DNA of 5,516 bases. Origin: an uncultured Clostridia bacterium (lineage in GTDB: Bacteria > Bacillota_A > Clostridia > Oscillospirales > Acutalibacteraceae). Numbering within the stretch: the stretch's first letter is position 1; each line of letters begins with the position of its first letter. Location of the stretch: positions 1-5,516 of the forward strand of contig CALWIE010000002.1 of the NCBI GenBank assembly GCA_944380625.1. The letters run 5' to 3'. Below, in pieces: positions 1-5,248 of the stretch. The notes under the pieces were generated by a model that worked only from the letters and a program-made list of their open reading frames with translations, searched no databases and was not told the origin of the DNA. The position numbers were made by a program, and so were the translations under genes.

Positions 1-163
1 GGAGGGCGCCAAAAAGCAGCTTGCCACCGCCGAGGCCAAGCTGCAAAACGAGAAATTTATGGGCAAGGCCCCTCAAAACGTCATCGACGGCGTCCGGGAC
101 AACGCCGAAAAGCTCCGGGAGAAGGTCCGCAGGATCGAGGAATCCCTGGCGGCCCTGGGCTGA
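1..163 (+). CDS. valS: Valyl-tRNA synthetase, C-terminal end (partial)
   Basis: The 5' part of the gene lies outside the window. The reading frame starts at base 2 and runs 53 codons to TGA at 161-163. The translated tail is rich in Lys, Glu and Ala with a heptad-like pattern, and contains LQNEKF-MGKAPQNVI followed by a short helix ending ALG. This is the C-terminal coiled-coil arm of ValRS, where the pattern 'KL-NE-F--KAP--V' is typical; in the family the arm contacts the tRNA elbow. The enzyme charges tRNA-Val in the cytoplasm. The valS-folC order is common in Firmicutes, but here folC has its own promoter and riboswitch, so it need not be co-transcribed. No separate valS terminator is visible; the terminator in the folC leader (289-321) could end read-through transcripts. 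The identification rests on a short tail, but the motif is characteristic. Confidence 0.87.
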   Translation, partial: EGAKKQLATAEAKLQNEKFMGKAPQNVIDGVRDNAEKLREKVRRIEESLAALG

Positions 164-177
164 GGAAGGGATTTGCC

Positions 178-206
178 TTGCGTTTCCCGGGGGAATGTGC
201 TATAAT
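178..206 (+). promoter_or_regulatory. Sigma-A-type promoter for the folC riboswitch leader
   Basis: The -35 is TTGCGT (178-183) and the -10 is a perfect TATAAT (201-206), with a 17-bp spacer. TG at 198-199 adds an extended -10 (TGCTATAAT). Transcription should begin near 213, a few bases before the first riboswitch helix. It lies just after the valS stop, giving folC independent transcription. Confidence 0.82.
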
Positions 207-213
207 CCCCCAA

Positions 214-294
214 GCAGGCCCCCGCAACTGACGGGTGAGGTGGGCGACCACCGGGGAGCGGGATGTGGCCGGAGAATGCCGTCCGTCTGGGCAG
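214..294 (+). promoter_or_regulatory. ZTP (pfl-type) riboswitch aptamer upstream of folC
   Basis: The sequence matches the conserved blocks of the ZTP/pfl RNA: AACTGACGG (226-234), a stem-loop followed by GGGGAGC (253-259), and CCGTCTGGGCA (283-293). The fold can be drawn directly. P1 pairs CCCGC (221-225) with GCGGG (258-262). P2 pairs GGTGG (239-243) with CCACC (248-252) around a GCGA loop. The pseudoknot pairs GACGG (230-234) with CCGTC (283-287). P3 pairs TGCC (277-280) with GGCA (290-293). The usual pseudoknot is GGCGG/CCGCC; here both strands differ by a compensating G-to-A and C-to-T change. Known ZTP riboswitches bind the purine intermediate ZMP/ZTP, which builds up when 10-formyl-tetrahydrofolate is scarce, and turn on one-carbon and folate genes. 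The P3 3' strand is shared with the terminator that follows, so this is a predicted ON switch. Confidence 0.92.
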
Positions 295-321
295 TGCCGT
301 TTGCGCGGCGCTGCCCTTTTT
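289..321 (+). terminator. Intrinsic terminator, expression platform of the ZTP riboswitch
   Basis: An 11-bp stem pairs GGGCAGTGCCG (289-299) with CGGCGCTGCCC (306-316), with one G-T wobble, a 6-nt loop and a T5 run (317-321). Its 5' arm starts inside the conserved CTGGGCA of the aptamer and uses bases 290-293 that also form P3. Ligand-stabilised P3 and the terminator therefore exclude each other. Ligand binding should permit read-through into folC, 55 bases downstream. Confidence 0.88.
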
Positions 322-361
322 GTTGCCCCGGGGGAGCCGGCGGTTTTGATGTGGAATGTAC

Positions 362-368
362 AGGAGGG
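362..368 (+). promoter_or_regulatory. folC ribosome binding site (decides the start)
   Basis: AGGAGGG at 362-368. Two in-frame ATGs follow, at 371 and 377. Measured from AGGAGG (362-367), the first leaves only 3 nt and the second 9 nt. The second is within the normal range and also begins the MTYEEAL sequence typical of FolC, so 377 is preferred. Confidence 0.75.
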
Positions 369-376
369 AAATGAAC

Positions 377-1678
377 ATGACCTACGAAGAGGCACTGGAT
401 AACGTCTATGGCCGGCTGGTGTTCGGCATCAAGCCGGGGCTGGAGCGGATCACCGCCCTGCTGGGGCGCATGGGGAACCCCCAGGAAAAGCTCAAGTTCG
501 TCCACGTGGCGGGCACCAACGGCAAGGGCACCTGTTCCACCCTGGTGGCCTCGGCCCTTCGGGAATGCGGCCTGCGGGTGGGGCTGTACACCTCCCCCTT
601 TGTGCTGGACTTCCGGGAGCGGTTCCAGATCGATGGGGAGATGATCCCCCAGGAGGAGCTGGTGGAGGAGGTGGAAACCCTGGCCCCCATCGCCGACGAG
701 TTTGAGGAAAAGGGAGACCAGGTGACGGAGTTTGAGTACATCACCGCCCTGGCCCTCCACTGGTTCGCCCGGCGCCAGTGCGACATCGTGGTGCTGGAGG
801 TGGGCATGGGCGGCCGGTTCGACGCCACAAATGTCATCCCCGTGCCCGAGGCGGCGGCCATCATGTCCCTCTCCCTGGACCACACCGCCATTTTGGGGGA
901 CACCCTGGAGAAGATCACCTTCGAGAAGGCGGGCATCATCAAAGAGGGAGGGCGGGTGGCCCTGTACCCCGACCAGGCCCCGGAGGTGGTGGGGGAGCTG
1001 ACCCGGATCTGCCAGGAGCGCCGGGCGGAGCTCTTCCTCCCGGACCTGTCCCAGGTCCAGGTGGGGGAGCGGTCCATCGAGGGAACCCGCTTCACTGTGG
1101 GGGAGAGCCCCTGGGGCCCCCTCTCCCTGAGCACGCCCTTTTTGGGGGAGCACCAGGTGAAAAACGCCCTCACCGCCCTAAAGGTCCTGGAGATCCTGGA
1201 GGGCCGGGGCTGGCCCGTCGCCGGGGAGGCGGTGGCCCGTGGCTTTGAAAAGGCCTTTGTCCCTGCCCGGATGGAGGTCATCTCCCAAGAGCCCCTGGTG
1301 CTTTTGGACGGGGGCCACAACCCCGGGTGCTCCCGGGCCCTGCGCCAGGCCCTGGAGGAATTCGTCCCCCAGCGGAAGGTGGCCCTGATGGGGGTCATGT
1401 CCGATAAGGACAGCCGGGGGGAGCTGCGGGTTCTGGGGCCCCTGTTCTCCCACGTGGTCACCGTCACCCCCCAGGGCCACCGGGCCCTGCCCGCCCAGCA
1501 GCTGGCCCAGACCGCCCAGGAATTCTGCCCCAACGCCATCCCCGCGGGCTCCTGCCGGGAGGCCCTGGCCCTGGCGGCGCGGGCCATGGGCAAGGACGCC
1601 GCCCTCATCGTCTGCGGCTCCTTCTACCTGGCCGGGGAGATCCGGGGGATGCTGCTGGAGAAATTCCGAAAGGCCTGA
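377..1678 (+). CDS. folC: Bifunctional folylpolyglutamate synthase / dihydrofolate synthase
   Basis: FolC adds glutamate to dihydropteroate and/or extends the glutamate tail of folates, using ATP in the cytoplasm. This retains folate in the cell and improves it as a cofactor. The 433-residue protein has the usual family length and Mur-ligase-like layout. The P-loop GTNGKGT is at residues 46-52, TSPF and RERF at 72-83, and EVGMGGRFDATN at 141-152. The LDHT-x-ILG-x-T motif (168-176) is followed by FEKAG, whose Lys184 corresponds to the lysine carbamylated in FPGS structures. The C-terminal glutamate-ligase domain has PARMEV, LDGGHNP (310-316), MGVMSDKD (338-345) and CGSFYLAGE (413-421). An in-frame ATG at 371 is a less well-spaced alternative start. 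Expression is predicted to depend on the ZTP riboswitch upstream, so shortage of formyl-folate raises FolC. Whether the enzyme has both activities cannot be settled from sequence alone. Confidence 0.97.
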   Translation: MTYEEALDNVYGRLVFGIKPGLERITALLGRMGNPQEKLKFVHVAGTNGKGTCSTLVASALRECGLRVGLYTSPFVLDFRERFQIDGEMIPQEELVEEVETLAPIADEFEEKGDQVTEFEYITALALHWFARRQCDIVVLEVGMGGRFDATNVIPVPEAAAIMSLSLDHTAILGDTLEKITFEKAGIIKEGGRVALYPDQAPEVVGELTRICQERRAELFLPDLSQVQVGERSIEGTRFTVGESPWGPLSLSTPFLGEHQVKNALTALKVLEILEGRGWPVAGEAVARGFEKAFVPARMEVISQEPLVLLDGGHNPGCSRALRQALEEFVPQRKVALMGVMSDKDSRGELRVLGPLFSHVVTVTPQGHRALPAQQLAQTAQEFCPNAIPAGSCREALALAARAMGKDAALIVCGSFYLAGEIRGMLLEKFRKA

Positions 1679-1721
1679 AAGGCCCCGCCGGGAAAAAGAA
1701 ATTCGCGCCCCGCGACAGCGT

Positions 1722-1756
1722 TTGGCAAAATATACACCGGGCCCTTTGTAGAATAG
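1722..1756 (+). promoter_or_regulatory. Possible promoter for the spoIIA operon (weak)
   Basis: This AT-rich patch stands out between GC-rich flanks. GTAGAATAG (1748-1756) resembles the sigma-H -10 element RnnGAATww, and sigma-H transcribes spoIIA in Bacillus. At the expected distance upstream the sequence is AAAATATAC, which lacks the GG of the sigma-H -35. Read as sigma-A, TTGGCA (1722-1727) and TAGAAT (1749-1754) are 21 bp apart, which is too far. If this is the promoter, the strong hairpin at 1770-1818 lies between it and the genes. Low confidence. Confidence 0.3.
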
Positions 1757-1767
1757 ACGCAAAGGGC
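1741..1767 (+). repeat. Inverted repeat upstream of the spoIIAA terminator
   Basis: GCCCTTTG (1741-1748) and CAAAGGGC (1760-1767) form a perfect 8-bp inverted repeat with an 11-nt loop that contains the GAAT of the candidate -10. Each arm can also pair with an arm of the next hairpin: AAAGGGC with GCCCTTT (1791-1797), and GCCCTT with AAGGGC (1783-1788). It could act as an operator, an RNA hairpin, or neither. Confidence 0.5.
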
Positions 1768-1769
1768 GC

Positions 1770-1818
1770 AAGGCTTTTGGAGAAGGGCTGGCCCTTTTCC
1801 AAAGGCCTTTTCTTTTTT
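1770..1818 (+). terminator. Strong intrinsic terminator between folC and spoIIAA
   Basis: A continuous 18-bp stem (1770-1787 with 1792-1809, two wobble pairs) closes on a CTGG loop and is followed by a T-rich tail, TT-C-TTTTTT, ending at 1818. This is the natural end of the folC transcript. It is unusual in ending only 6 nt before the spoIIAA ribosome site, which leaves no room for a promoter between them. Confidence 0.88.
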
Positions 1819-1837
1819 GCAGAAAGGAAGGAAAAAC

Positions 1838-2155
1838 ATGGGTGTACAGCTCAGCTATAAAGACGGGGTCCTCACCGCCCGGCTCTCGGGGGAGATCGAC
1901 CACCATGCCGCCCGCCAGATGCGGGAGGCCATCGACGACACGGCCCAAAAGATGCAGCCGGAAAGCCTGCGCCTGGACTTTTCCCAGGTGCCCTTTATGG
2001 ACAGCTCCGGTATCGGGCTGATCCTGGGGAGGGTGCGGCTCATGCAGTTTTGGAAGGGCCAGGTGACCGTCTGCGGCCTCGCCCCCCACCTGGGGAAGAT
2101 GGTGGAGCTCTCGGGGATCGCCTCCCTGGCCGCCATCGAGAGGAGGGCGGGATGA
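1838..2155 (+). CDS. spoIIAA: Anti-sigma F factor antagonist SpoIIAA
   Basis: SpoIIAA is the anti-anti-sigma factor that frees SigF in the forespore. Unphosphorylated SpoIIAA binds SpoIIAB and displaces SigF. SpoIIAB inactivates it by phosphorylation, and the SpoIIE phosphatase, not in this window, reactivates it. The 105-residue protein is a single STAS domain. It has the SGEIDHH strand near residues 17-23 and FMDSSGIG at 53-60. Ser56 occupies the position of the Bacillus phosphorylation site Ser58, and the helix ILGR follows. The ATG at 1838 is chosen because AGGAAGG (1825-1831) lies 6 nt upstream; an in-frame TTG at 1817 falls in the terminator tail and has no ribosome site. The stop overlaps the spoIIAB start (ATGA), indicating coupled translation. 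Codon use matches its neighbours. Confidence 0.97.
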   Translation: MGVQLSYKDGVLTARLSGEIDHHAARQMREAIDDTAQKMQPESLRLDFSQVPFMDSSGIGLILGRVRLMQFWKGQVTVCGLAPHLGKMVELSGIASLAAIERRAG

Positions 2156-2586
2156 TGAGGCCCATCAACCAGGCGCAGCTCAGTTTCGAGTCCCGGTCCG
2201 TAAACGAAGGGTTTGGCCGGGCGGCGGTGGCGGCGTTCCTCGCCCAGCTGGACCCCACCGTGGCGGACCTGACCGACATGAAGACCGCCGTCTCCGAGGC
2301 GGTGACCAACGCCGTGGTCCACGGCTACCGGGACCGGATGGGCACGGTGTACATAACGGTAAAGCTCTTTGAAAACGGCAAGGCCGTGGTGCGGGTGCGG
2401 GACAAGGGCTGCGGCATACCGGACATCAAAAAGGCCATGGAGCCCCTTTTCACCACCGGGGGCGAGGAGAGGGCGGGCCTGGGCTTCGCGGTGATGCAGA
2501 GCTTCTGCGACAGCGTGCGGGTGACCTCCACCCCGGGCCGGGGCACCAGCGTAACCCTGACCAAGTACTTTGAGCCAAAGGAGTGA
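2152..2586 (+). CDS. spoIIAB: Anti-sigma F factor / serine kinase SpoIIAB
   Basis: SpoIIAB binds SigF and holds it inactive in the predivisional and mother cell, and phosphorylates SpoIIAA using ATP. The protein has 144 residues, close to the Bacillus length, and is a GHKL-type ATPase. The N-box has Glu49 and Asn53 in SEAVTNAVVHG, matching the Bacillus Glu46/Asn50. The G1 box is DKGCGI (84-89). The lid carries PLFTT and Arg107, equivalent to Bacillus Arg105. The G2 box is GLGF (109-112). The NExFxR segment (18-23) includes Arg23, equivalent to Bacillus Arg20, a contact to its partners. Two adjacent ATGs, 2152 and 2155, are possible; AGGAGG at 2141-2146 is 5 or 8 nt away. I use 2152 because it gives the ATGA overlap with spoIIAA. 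It should be co-transcribed with both neighbours. Confidence 0.98.
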   Translation: MMRPINQAQLSFESRSVNEGFGRAAVAAFLAQLDPTVADLTDMKTAVSEAVTNAVVHGYRDRMGTVYITVKLFENGKAVVRVRDKGCGIPDIKKAMEPLFTTGGEERAGLGFAVMQSFCDSVRVTSTPGRGTSVTLTKYFEPKE

Positions 2587-3238
2587 CCCCGAGGCCCGCC
2601 GCCGGGCGGTGGAGGAGAACATGGGCCTTGTCCACCTGTGTGCCCGGCGCTTTTTGGGCCGGGGGGTGGAGTACGACGACCTGTTCCAGGCGGGGTGCCT
2701 GGGCCTCATCAAGGCGGCGGAGAACTTCGACGAGGGCCGGGGGGTGCGGTTTTCCACCTACGCGGTGCCGGTGATCCTGGGGGAGGTGCGCCGGCTGTTC
2801 CGGGACGGGGGCGCCCTGCGGGTGTCCCGGGGCCTGCGGGACCTGGGCCGCCGGGCCCTGGCGGAGGCCGACCGCATCACCCAGGAGACGGGCCGCCCCC
2901 CCGGCGTCAGCCAGATCGCCCAGGGGCTGGGGGTGCCGGTGGAAAAGGCGGCCCTGGCCCTGGGGGTGGGACAGGCCCCCGTCTCCCTCACCGGCGGGGA
3001 GGACGGGGCCGGGCTGGACATCCCCGTAGAGCCCCCCGAGGGGCCCGTGACCGAGCGCCTGACCCTGTACCAGGTCCTTCAAACCCTGGAGGAGCGGGAC
3101 CGCCGGCTGATCTGGTGCCGGTATTTCCAGGGGAAGACCCAGGTGGAGACCGCCGCCCTGCTGGGGATGACCCAGGTCCAGGTCAGCCGCCGGGAGAAAA
3201 AGCTTTTGGCCTATATGCGGGCGGCCTTCAACCAGTAG
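2570..3238 (+). CDS. sigF: RNA polymerase sporulation sigma factor SigF (SpoIIAC)
   Basis: SigF is the first forespore-specific sigma factor. It is recognised by a sigma-70 region 2 with DDLFQAGCLGLIKA (36-49) and RFSTYAVPVILGEVRR (60-75), a region 3 segment near 85-125, and a region 4 helix-turn-helix (189-211) ending VQVSRREKK. Gene order after spoIIAA-spoIIAB favours SigF over SigG. The start is uncertain. TTG at 2570 gives 222 residues and overlaps spoIIAB by 17 bp, but has no visible ribosome site. ATG at 2621 has GGAGG (2611-2615) 5 nt upstream. However, starting there would remove DPEARRRAVEEN, which aligns with the conserved helix before NM-LV in Bacillus SigF. A TGA at 2558-2560 blocks longer versions. 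The N-terminus is shorter than the Bacillus one either way. Confidence 0.95.
   Translation: MSQRSDPEARRRAVEENMGLVHLCARRFLGRGVEYDDLFQAGCLGLIKAAENFDEGRGVRFSTYAVPVILGEVRRLFRDGGALRVSRGLRDLGRRALAEADRITQETGRPPGVSQIAQGLGVPVEKAALALGVGQAPVSLTGGEDGAGLDIPVEPPEGPVTERLTLYQVLQTLEERDRRLIWCRYFQGKTQVETAALLGMTQVQVSRREKKLLAYMRAAFNQ
2577..2617 (+). promoter_or_regulatory. Two ribosome-site-like sequences around the sigF start
   Basis: AAAGGAG (2577-2583) lies inside the end of spoIIAB. At suitable spacing there is no in-frame start codon behind it; GTG at 2583 is out of frame and too close. GGAGGAG (2611-2617) precedes ATG 2621 correctly but lies inside conserved sigF coding sequence. Initiation may rely on coupling to the spoIIAB stop at 2584-2586. 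Confidence 0.4.
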
Positions 3239-3306
3239 AGGGGCCTGGCGGGAAGCCCCCCCTTTCCCGGCTTACCCAACCCGAGGCCGGCTCCTAAAAA
3301 TCCCCG

Positions 3307-3334
3307 GGCCCCATTTTTCGCCGCAGGGGCCTTT
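3307..3334 (+). terminator. Possible weak terminator after sigF
   Basis: GGCCCC (3307-3312) pairs with GGGGCC (3326-3331) around a 13-nt loop and is followed by only TTT. No better + strand terminator is visible between the sigF stop and the convergent gene. The hairpin at 3383-3409 may also stop + strand transcripts but has no T-run on that side. The rest of 3239-3371 shows no gene. Confidence 0.3.
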
Positions 3335-3371
3335 CGCAGCATTTCCTGCCAAGCCCTCCGGGCTGAGGGCA

Positions 3372-3409
3372 GTAAAGATAAAAGGGCTGCCGCGTTTCGC
3401 GGCAGCCCT
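3372..3409 (-). terminator. Intrinsic terminator of the metA/phosphatase strand
   Basis: A perfect 12-bp stem, AGGGCTGCCGCG with its complement (3383-3394 and 3398-3409), has a 3-nt loop. Read on the - strand it is followed by TTTTATCTTT (3373-3382). It lies 20 bp beyond the phosphatase stop codon and separates this gene from convergent sigF. Confidence 0.87.
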
Positions 3410-3429
3410 CTGCTGTCGTGCGGTGGGGC

Positions 3430-4056
3430 TCAGCCCTCCAGCAGGGCCAGCAGGTCTCCTGGCTGCCGGATCTCCACCGCCCCGGCCACCTTTCCAAAGC
3501 CGTAGGCCGCGTGGATAAAGGGCACCCCCGCCTCCTGGGCGGCGGCCTGGTCCATGGCGGTGTCCCCCACGTAGACAGGGCGCTCCAAATGGTTGCGCTC
3601 CACCACCAGGCGGATATTCTCCCCCTTGGGCTTTCCCGTGCGGCCGATGCACTCCCAGTCCTTAAAGAGGGCGTGCATCCGGTGGGCGTCTAAAAAGCAG
3701 GGGATGTAGTCGTCGTTGCAGTTGCTGACTATGGCCAGGGGGAGCTTTTCTGCCAGCTTTTCCAAGGTTTCCTTAAGGCCGGGGTAGAGCCTTCCCCCGT
3801 GCTCCCGCAGATAGCGGTTCTCCACCTGGCAACACCGGTTGAAAAGCTCCCTGTGCCGGGCCGGGGAGAGCTTGGGGAAGAGCTTTGCCATCAGGTCCTC
3901 GGCGGTCATGCCCATAACCCCCTCCAGCTCCTCCCGGGTGGGAGGGGCCTCCACATCGGGGGCGTCCCGCAGGGCCTGCGCCCAGGAGACCGCGATGGCC
4001 TCCGTGGCGTCCCAAAGGGTGCCGTCCAAGTCGAATAAAATGCCGTCGTATTTCAT
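3430..4056 (-). CDS. HAD-family hydrolase, phosphoglycolate phosphatase-like
   Basis: This is a predicted cytoplasmic phosphatase of 208 residues. All four haloacid dehalogenase motifs are present. Motif I is FDLDGTLWD with nucleophile Asp9 and acid/base Asp11. Motif II is Ser111 in VSNCND. Motif III is a lysine in GKPKGEN (Lys142 or Lys144). Motif IV is VGDTAMD with Asp165 and Asp169. A helical cap (about residues 16-85) lies between motifs I and II, as in subfamily I enzymes of the Gph/PpaX/beta-phosphoglucomutase type. The substrate cannot be read from sequence. The ATG at 4056 is chosen because AAAGGAG (4065-4071 on the complement) is 8 nt upstream; the open frame continues further upstream into metA antisense sequence without family resemblance. 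It follows metA by 62 bp on the same strand and may be partly co-transcribed with it. Confidence 0.9.
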   Translation of the reverse strand: MKYDGILFDLDGTLWDATEAIAVSWAQALRDAPDVEAPPTREELEGVMGMTAEDLMAKLFPKLSPARHRELFNRCCQVENRYLREHGGRLYPGLKETLEKLAEKLPLAIVSNCNDDYIPCFLDAHRMHALFKDWECIGRTGKPKGENIRLVVERNHLERPVYVGDTAMDQAAAQEAGVPFIHAAYGFGKVAGAVEIRQPGDLLALLEG

Positions 4057-4092
4057 AAAAAGGGCTCCTTTCCGCGGGGGTCCGCCTTTTGC

Positions 4093-4111
4093 AAAACAGG
4101 TGAAAAACCTG
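4093..4111 (-). terminator. Weak hairpin between metA and the phosphatase gene
   Basis: On the - strand CAGGT (4111-4107) pairs with ACCTG (4101-4097) around a 5-nt loop, then TTTTG follows. A 5-bp stem is at best a leaky terminator or a processing/stability element, so the phosphatase may be expressed by read-through. No clear separate promoter is seen in this gap. Confidence 0.35.
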
Positions 4112-4118
4112 CCCGAAG

Positions 4119-5030
4119 TCACCCCAAAAAGTCGTAGGGGGTCTGCTGGTACACGTAGTAGTTGAGCCAGTTCGCCACCAGCAGGTGGGCGTTGCTGCGC
4201 CAGGTGAAGGGGGGCGTCTGGGTGTGGTCGTCCCCGGGGAAGTAATGGTAGGGGACCTTGGGGTTGAGCCCCTTGTTCACGTCCCGGAAGTACTCCTTGG
4301 CCAGGGTGTCCCGGTCGTACTCCGCGTGGCCGGTGACAAAGATCTGCCGGCCGTCCTGGTTCGCCACAATGTGCAGCCCCGCCAGGTCCGAAACCGCCAG
4401 GGGGATCAATTCCGGGCGCTTCTTCACGTCCTCCAGGCGGACCTCGGTGTAGCGGGAGTGGGGGGCGAAGTAGTTGTCGTCGAAGCCCCGCATCAGGGGG
4501 TGATAGGGGTTTAAAACCGTGTGGTTGTAAATGCCGCTGAGCTTTTCCGGCAGGGGGTATTTGGGGATCCCATAGTGGTAGTAAAGCCCCGCCTGGGCCC
4601 CCCAGCAGATGTGCAGCACCGCGTAGACGTTCTCCCGGCTCCACTCCATGATGGCGCACATTTCCGGCCAGTAGTCCACCTCTTCAAAGGGCATCTGCTC
4701 CACCGGCGCCCCGGTGATGATGAGCCCGTCGAACTTTTGTCCCTTCACGTCGTCGAAGGTCTTGTAAAAGGTGTTGAGATGGTAGGAGCTGGTGTGCTTG
4801 CTCACATGGGTGGCGGTGTGCAGCAGCTCCACGTCCACCTGCAGGGGGGTGTTGCCCAAAAGGCGGAGCAACTGGGTCTCCGTCTCGATCTTGGTGGGCA
4901 TCAGGTTGAGGATGGCGATTTTCAAGGGGCGGATGTCCTGGGTCATGGCCCTCTCGTGGGTCATGACGAAGATGTTTTCGGCCTCCAGCACCTCAATGGC
5001 GGGCAGGTCGGCCTGAATCCGGATGGGCAT
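4119..5030 (-). CDS. metA: Homoserine O-acetyltransferase, MetA family
   Basis: MetA acylates the hydroxyl of L-homoserine, the first committed step of methionine synthesis, in the cytoplasm. The 303-residue protein has the full family length and starts [11 protein letters not shown], as MetA proteins typically do. The class I glutamine amidotransferase-like fold is supported by [12 protein letters not shown] (40-51), TGAPVE (106-111), the catalytic Cys142 in HICWGAQA, and the catalytic pair His235/Glu237 in TGHAEYD. Residue 111 is Glu. In Bacillus cereus MetA, Glu111 dictates acetyl-CoA use, while Gly at this site in the E. coli enzyme goes with succinyl-CoA, so acetyl transfer is predicted despite MetA often being called a succinyltransferase. 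GAAAGG lies about 10 nt before the ATG. The gene is divergent from the putative rRNA operon and is followed by the phosphatase gene. No SAM riboswitch or T-box is recognisable in its leader. Confidence 0.97.
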   Translation of the reverse strand: MPIRIQADLPAIEVLEAENIFVMTHERAMTQDIRPLKIAILNLMPTKIETETQLLRLLGNTPLQVDVELLHTATHVSKHTSSYHLNTFYKTFDDVKGQKFDGLIITGAPVEQMPFEEVDYWPEMCAIMEWSRENVYAVLHICWGAQAGLYYHYGIPKYPLPEKLSGIYNHTVLNPYHPLMRGFDDNYFAPHSRYTEVRLEDVKKRPELIPLAVSDLAGLHIVANQDGRQIFVTGHAEYDRDTLAKEYFRDVNKGLNPKVPYHYFPGDDHTQTPPFTWRSNAHLLVANWLNYYVYQQTPYDFLG

Positions 5031-5125
5031 AGGGTCACGGCCTTTCTATATATAGGGATGGAAAAAGATGCGGACACAAGCGCGGCCGGTTTTAAAAGAA
5101 AAAGGGAAATCCCTGTAAAAAACAG

Positions 5126-5154
5126 TTGACGGGCACCGGCCCGGGTGCTATAAT
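5126..5154 (+). promoter_or_regulatory. Sigma-A promoter, probable upstream rRNA promoter P1
   Basis: TTGACG (5126-5131), a 17-bp spacer and a perfect TATAAT (5149-5154), with TG at 5146-5147 for an extended -10. An A-rich tract (5091-5124) lies upstream like an UP element. The spacer contains the short dyad GCACC/GGTGC (5133-5137, 5144-5148). No coding sequence starts downstream on this strand. Together with the second promoter 157 bp further on, it fits a tandem rRNA promoter pair; a small RNA is an alternative. Confidence 0.78.
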
Positions 5155-5160
5155 AACACC

Positions 5161-5248
5161 ACTGCCCAGGCGGGCAGCGCCGCGCAGGCGGCAGGGCTAT
5201 TATACCACGTCCCCCTCGGGAATGTACAGAGGGGAGGGCGGCCGGGTG
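5161..5248 (+). repeat. Intergenic repeats and dyads between the rRNA promoters
   Basis: No gene is seen here. Structure includes CTGCCC/GGGCAG (5162-5167, 5172-5177), GCCGC/GCGGC (5179-5183, 5188-5192) and CCCCTC/GAGGGG (5212-5217, 5229-5234). There is also an imperfect direct repeat, CAGGCGGGCAG (5167-5177) and CAGGCGGCAG (5185-5194). The stretch covers the metA promoter and its presumed start. The repeats may be operators or merely GC-rich leader structure. Confidence 0.5.
5199..5228 (-). promoter_or_regulatory. Probable metA promoter
   Basis: On the - strand, TATAAT (5204-5199) is preceded by TGG (extended -10). TGTACA (5228-5223) lies 18 bp upstream as a 4-of-6 match to TTGACA. Transcription would start near 5192 and give a leader of about 160 nt before the metA ATG. 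The -35 lies in the loop of a CCCCTC/GAGGGG dyad. No better-placed - strand promoter is evident. Confidence 0.65.

Noticed and set aside
353..363. GGAATGTACAG repeated at 5219-5229
   Set aside because: An 11-bp match between two places in 5.5 kb is expected by chance, and the contexts differ.
200..1153. Long open frame on the - strand opposite folC, and similar long antisense frames at 406-1608, 1178-2089 and 1855-2757
   Set aside because: They are low-complexity Pro/Gly/Arg/His-rich translations produced by GC-rich codons of real genes on the other strand, with no domain resemblance.
1724..1733. GGCAAAATAT as a sigma-F/G -10 element for autoregulation of spoIIA
   Set aside because: The last bases do not fit the consensus and no matching -35 is present.
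4057..4659. Upstream in-frame extension of the HAD phosphatase into metA
   Set aside because: The extension is a shadow of metA in another frame. ATG 4056 has a well-spaced AAAGGAG and begins the HAD motif I region as expected.
5046..5076. CTATATATAG palindrome before metA as a second metA promoter -10
   Set aside because: The implied start would fall in the metA ribosome site, and the -35 candidate TGTCCG is poor.
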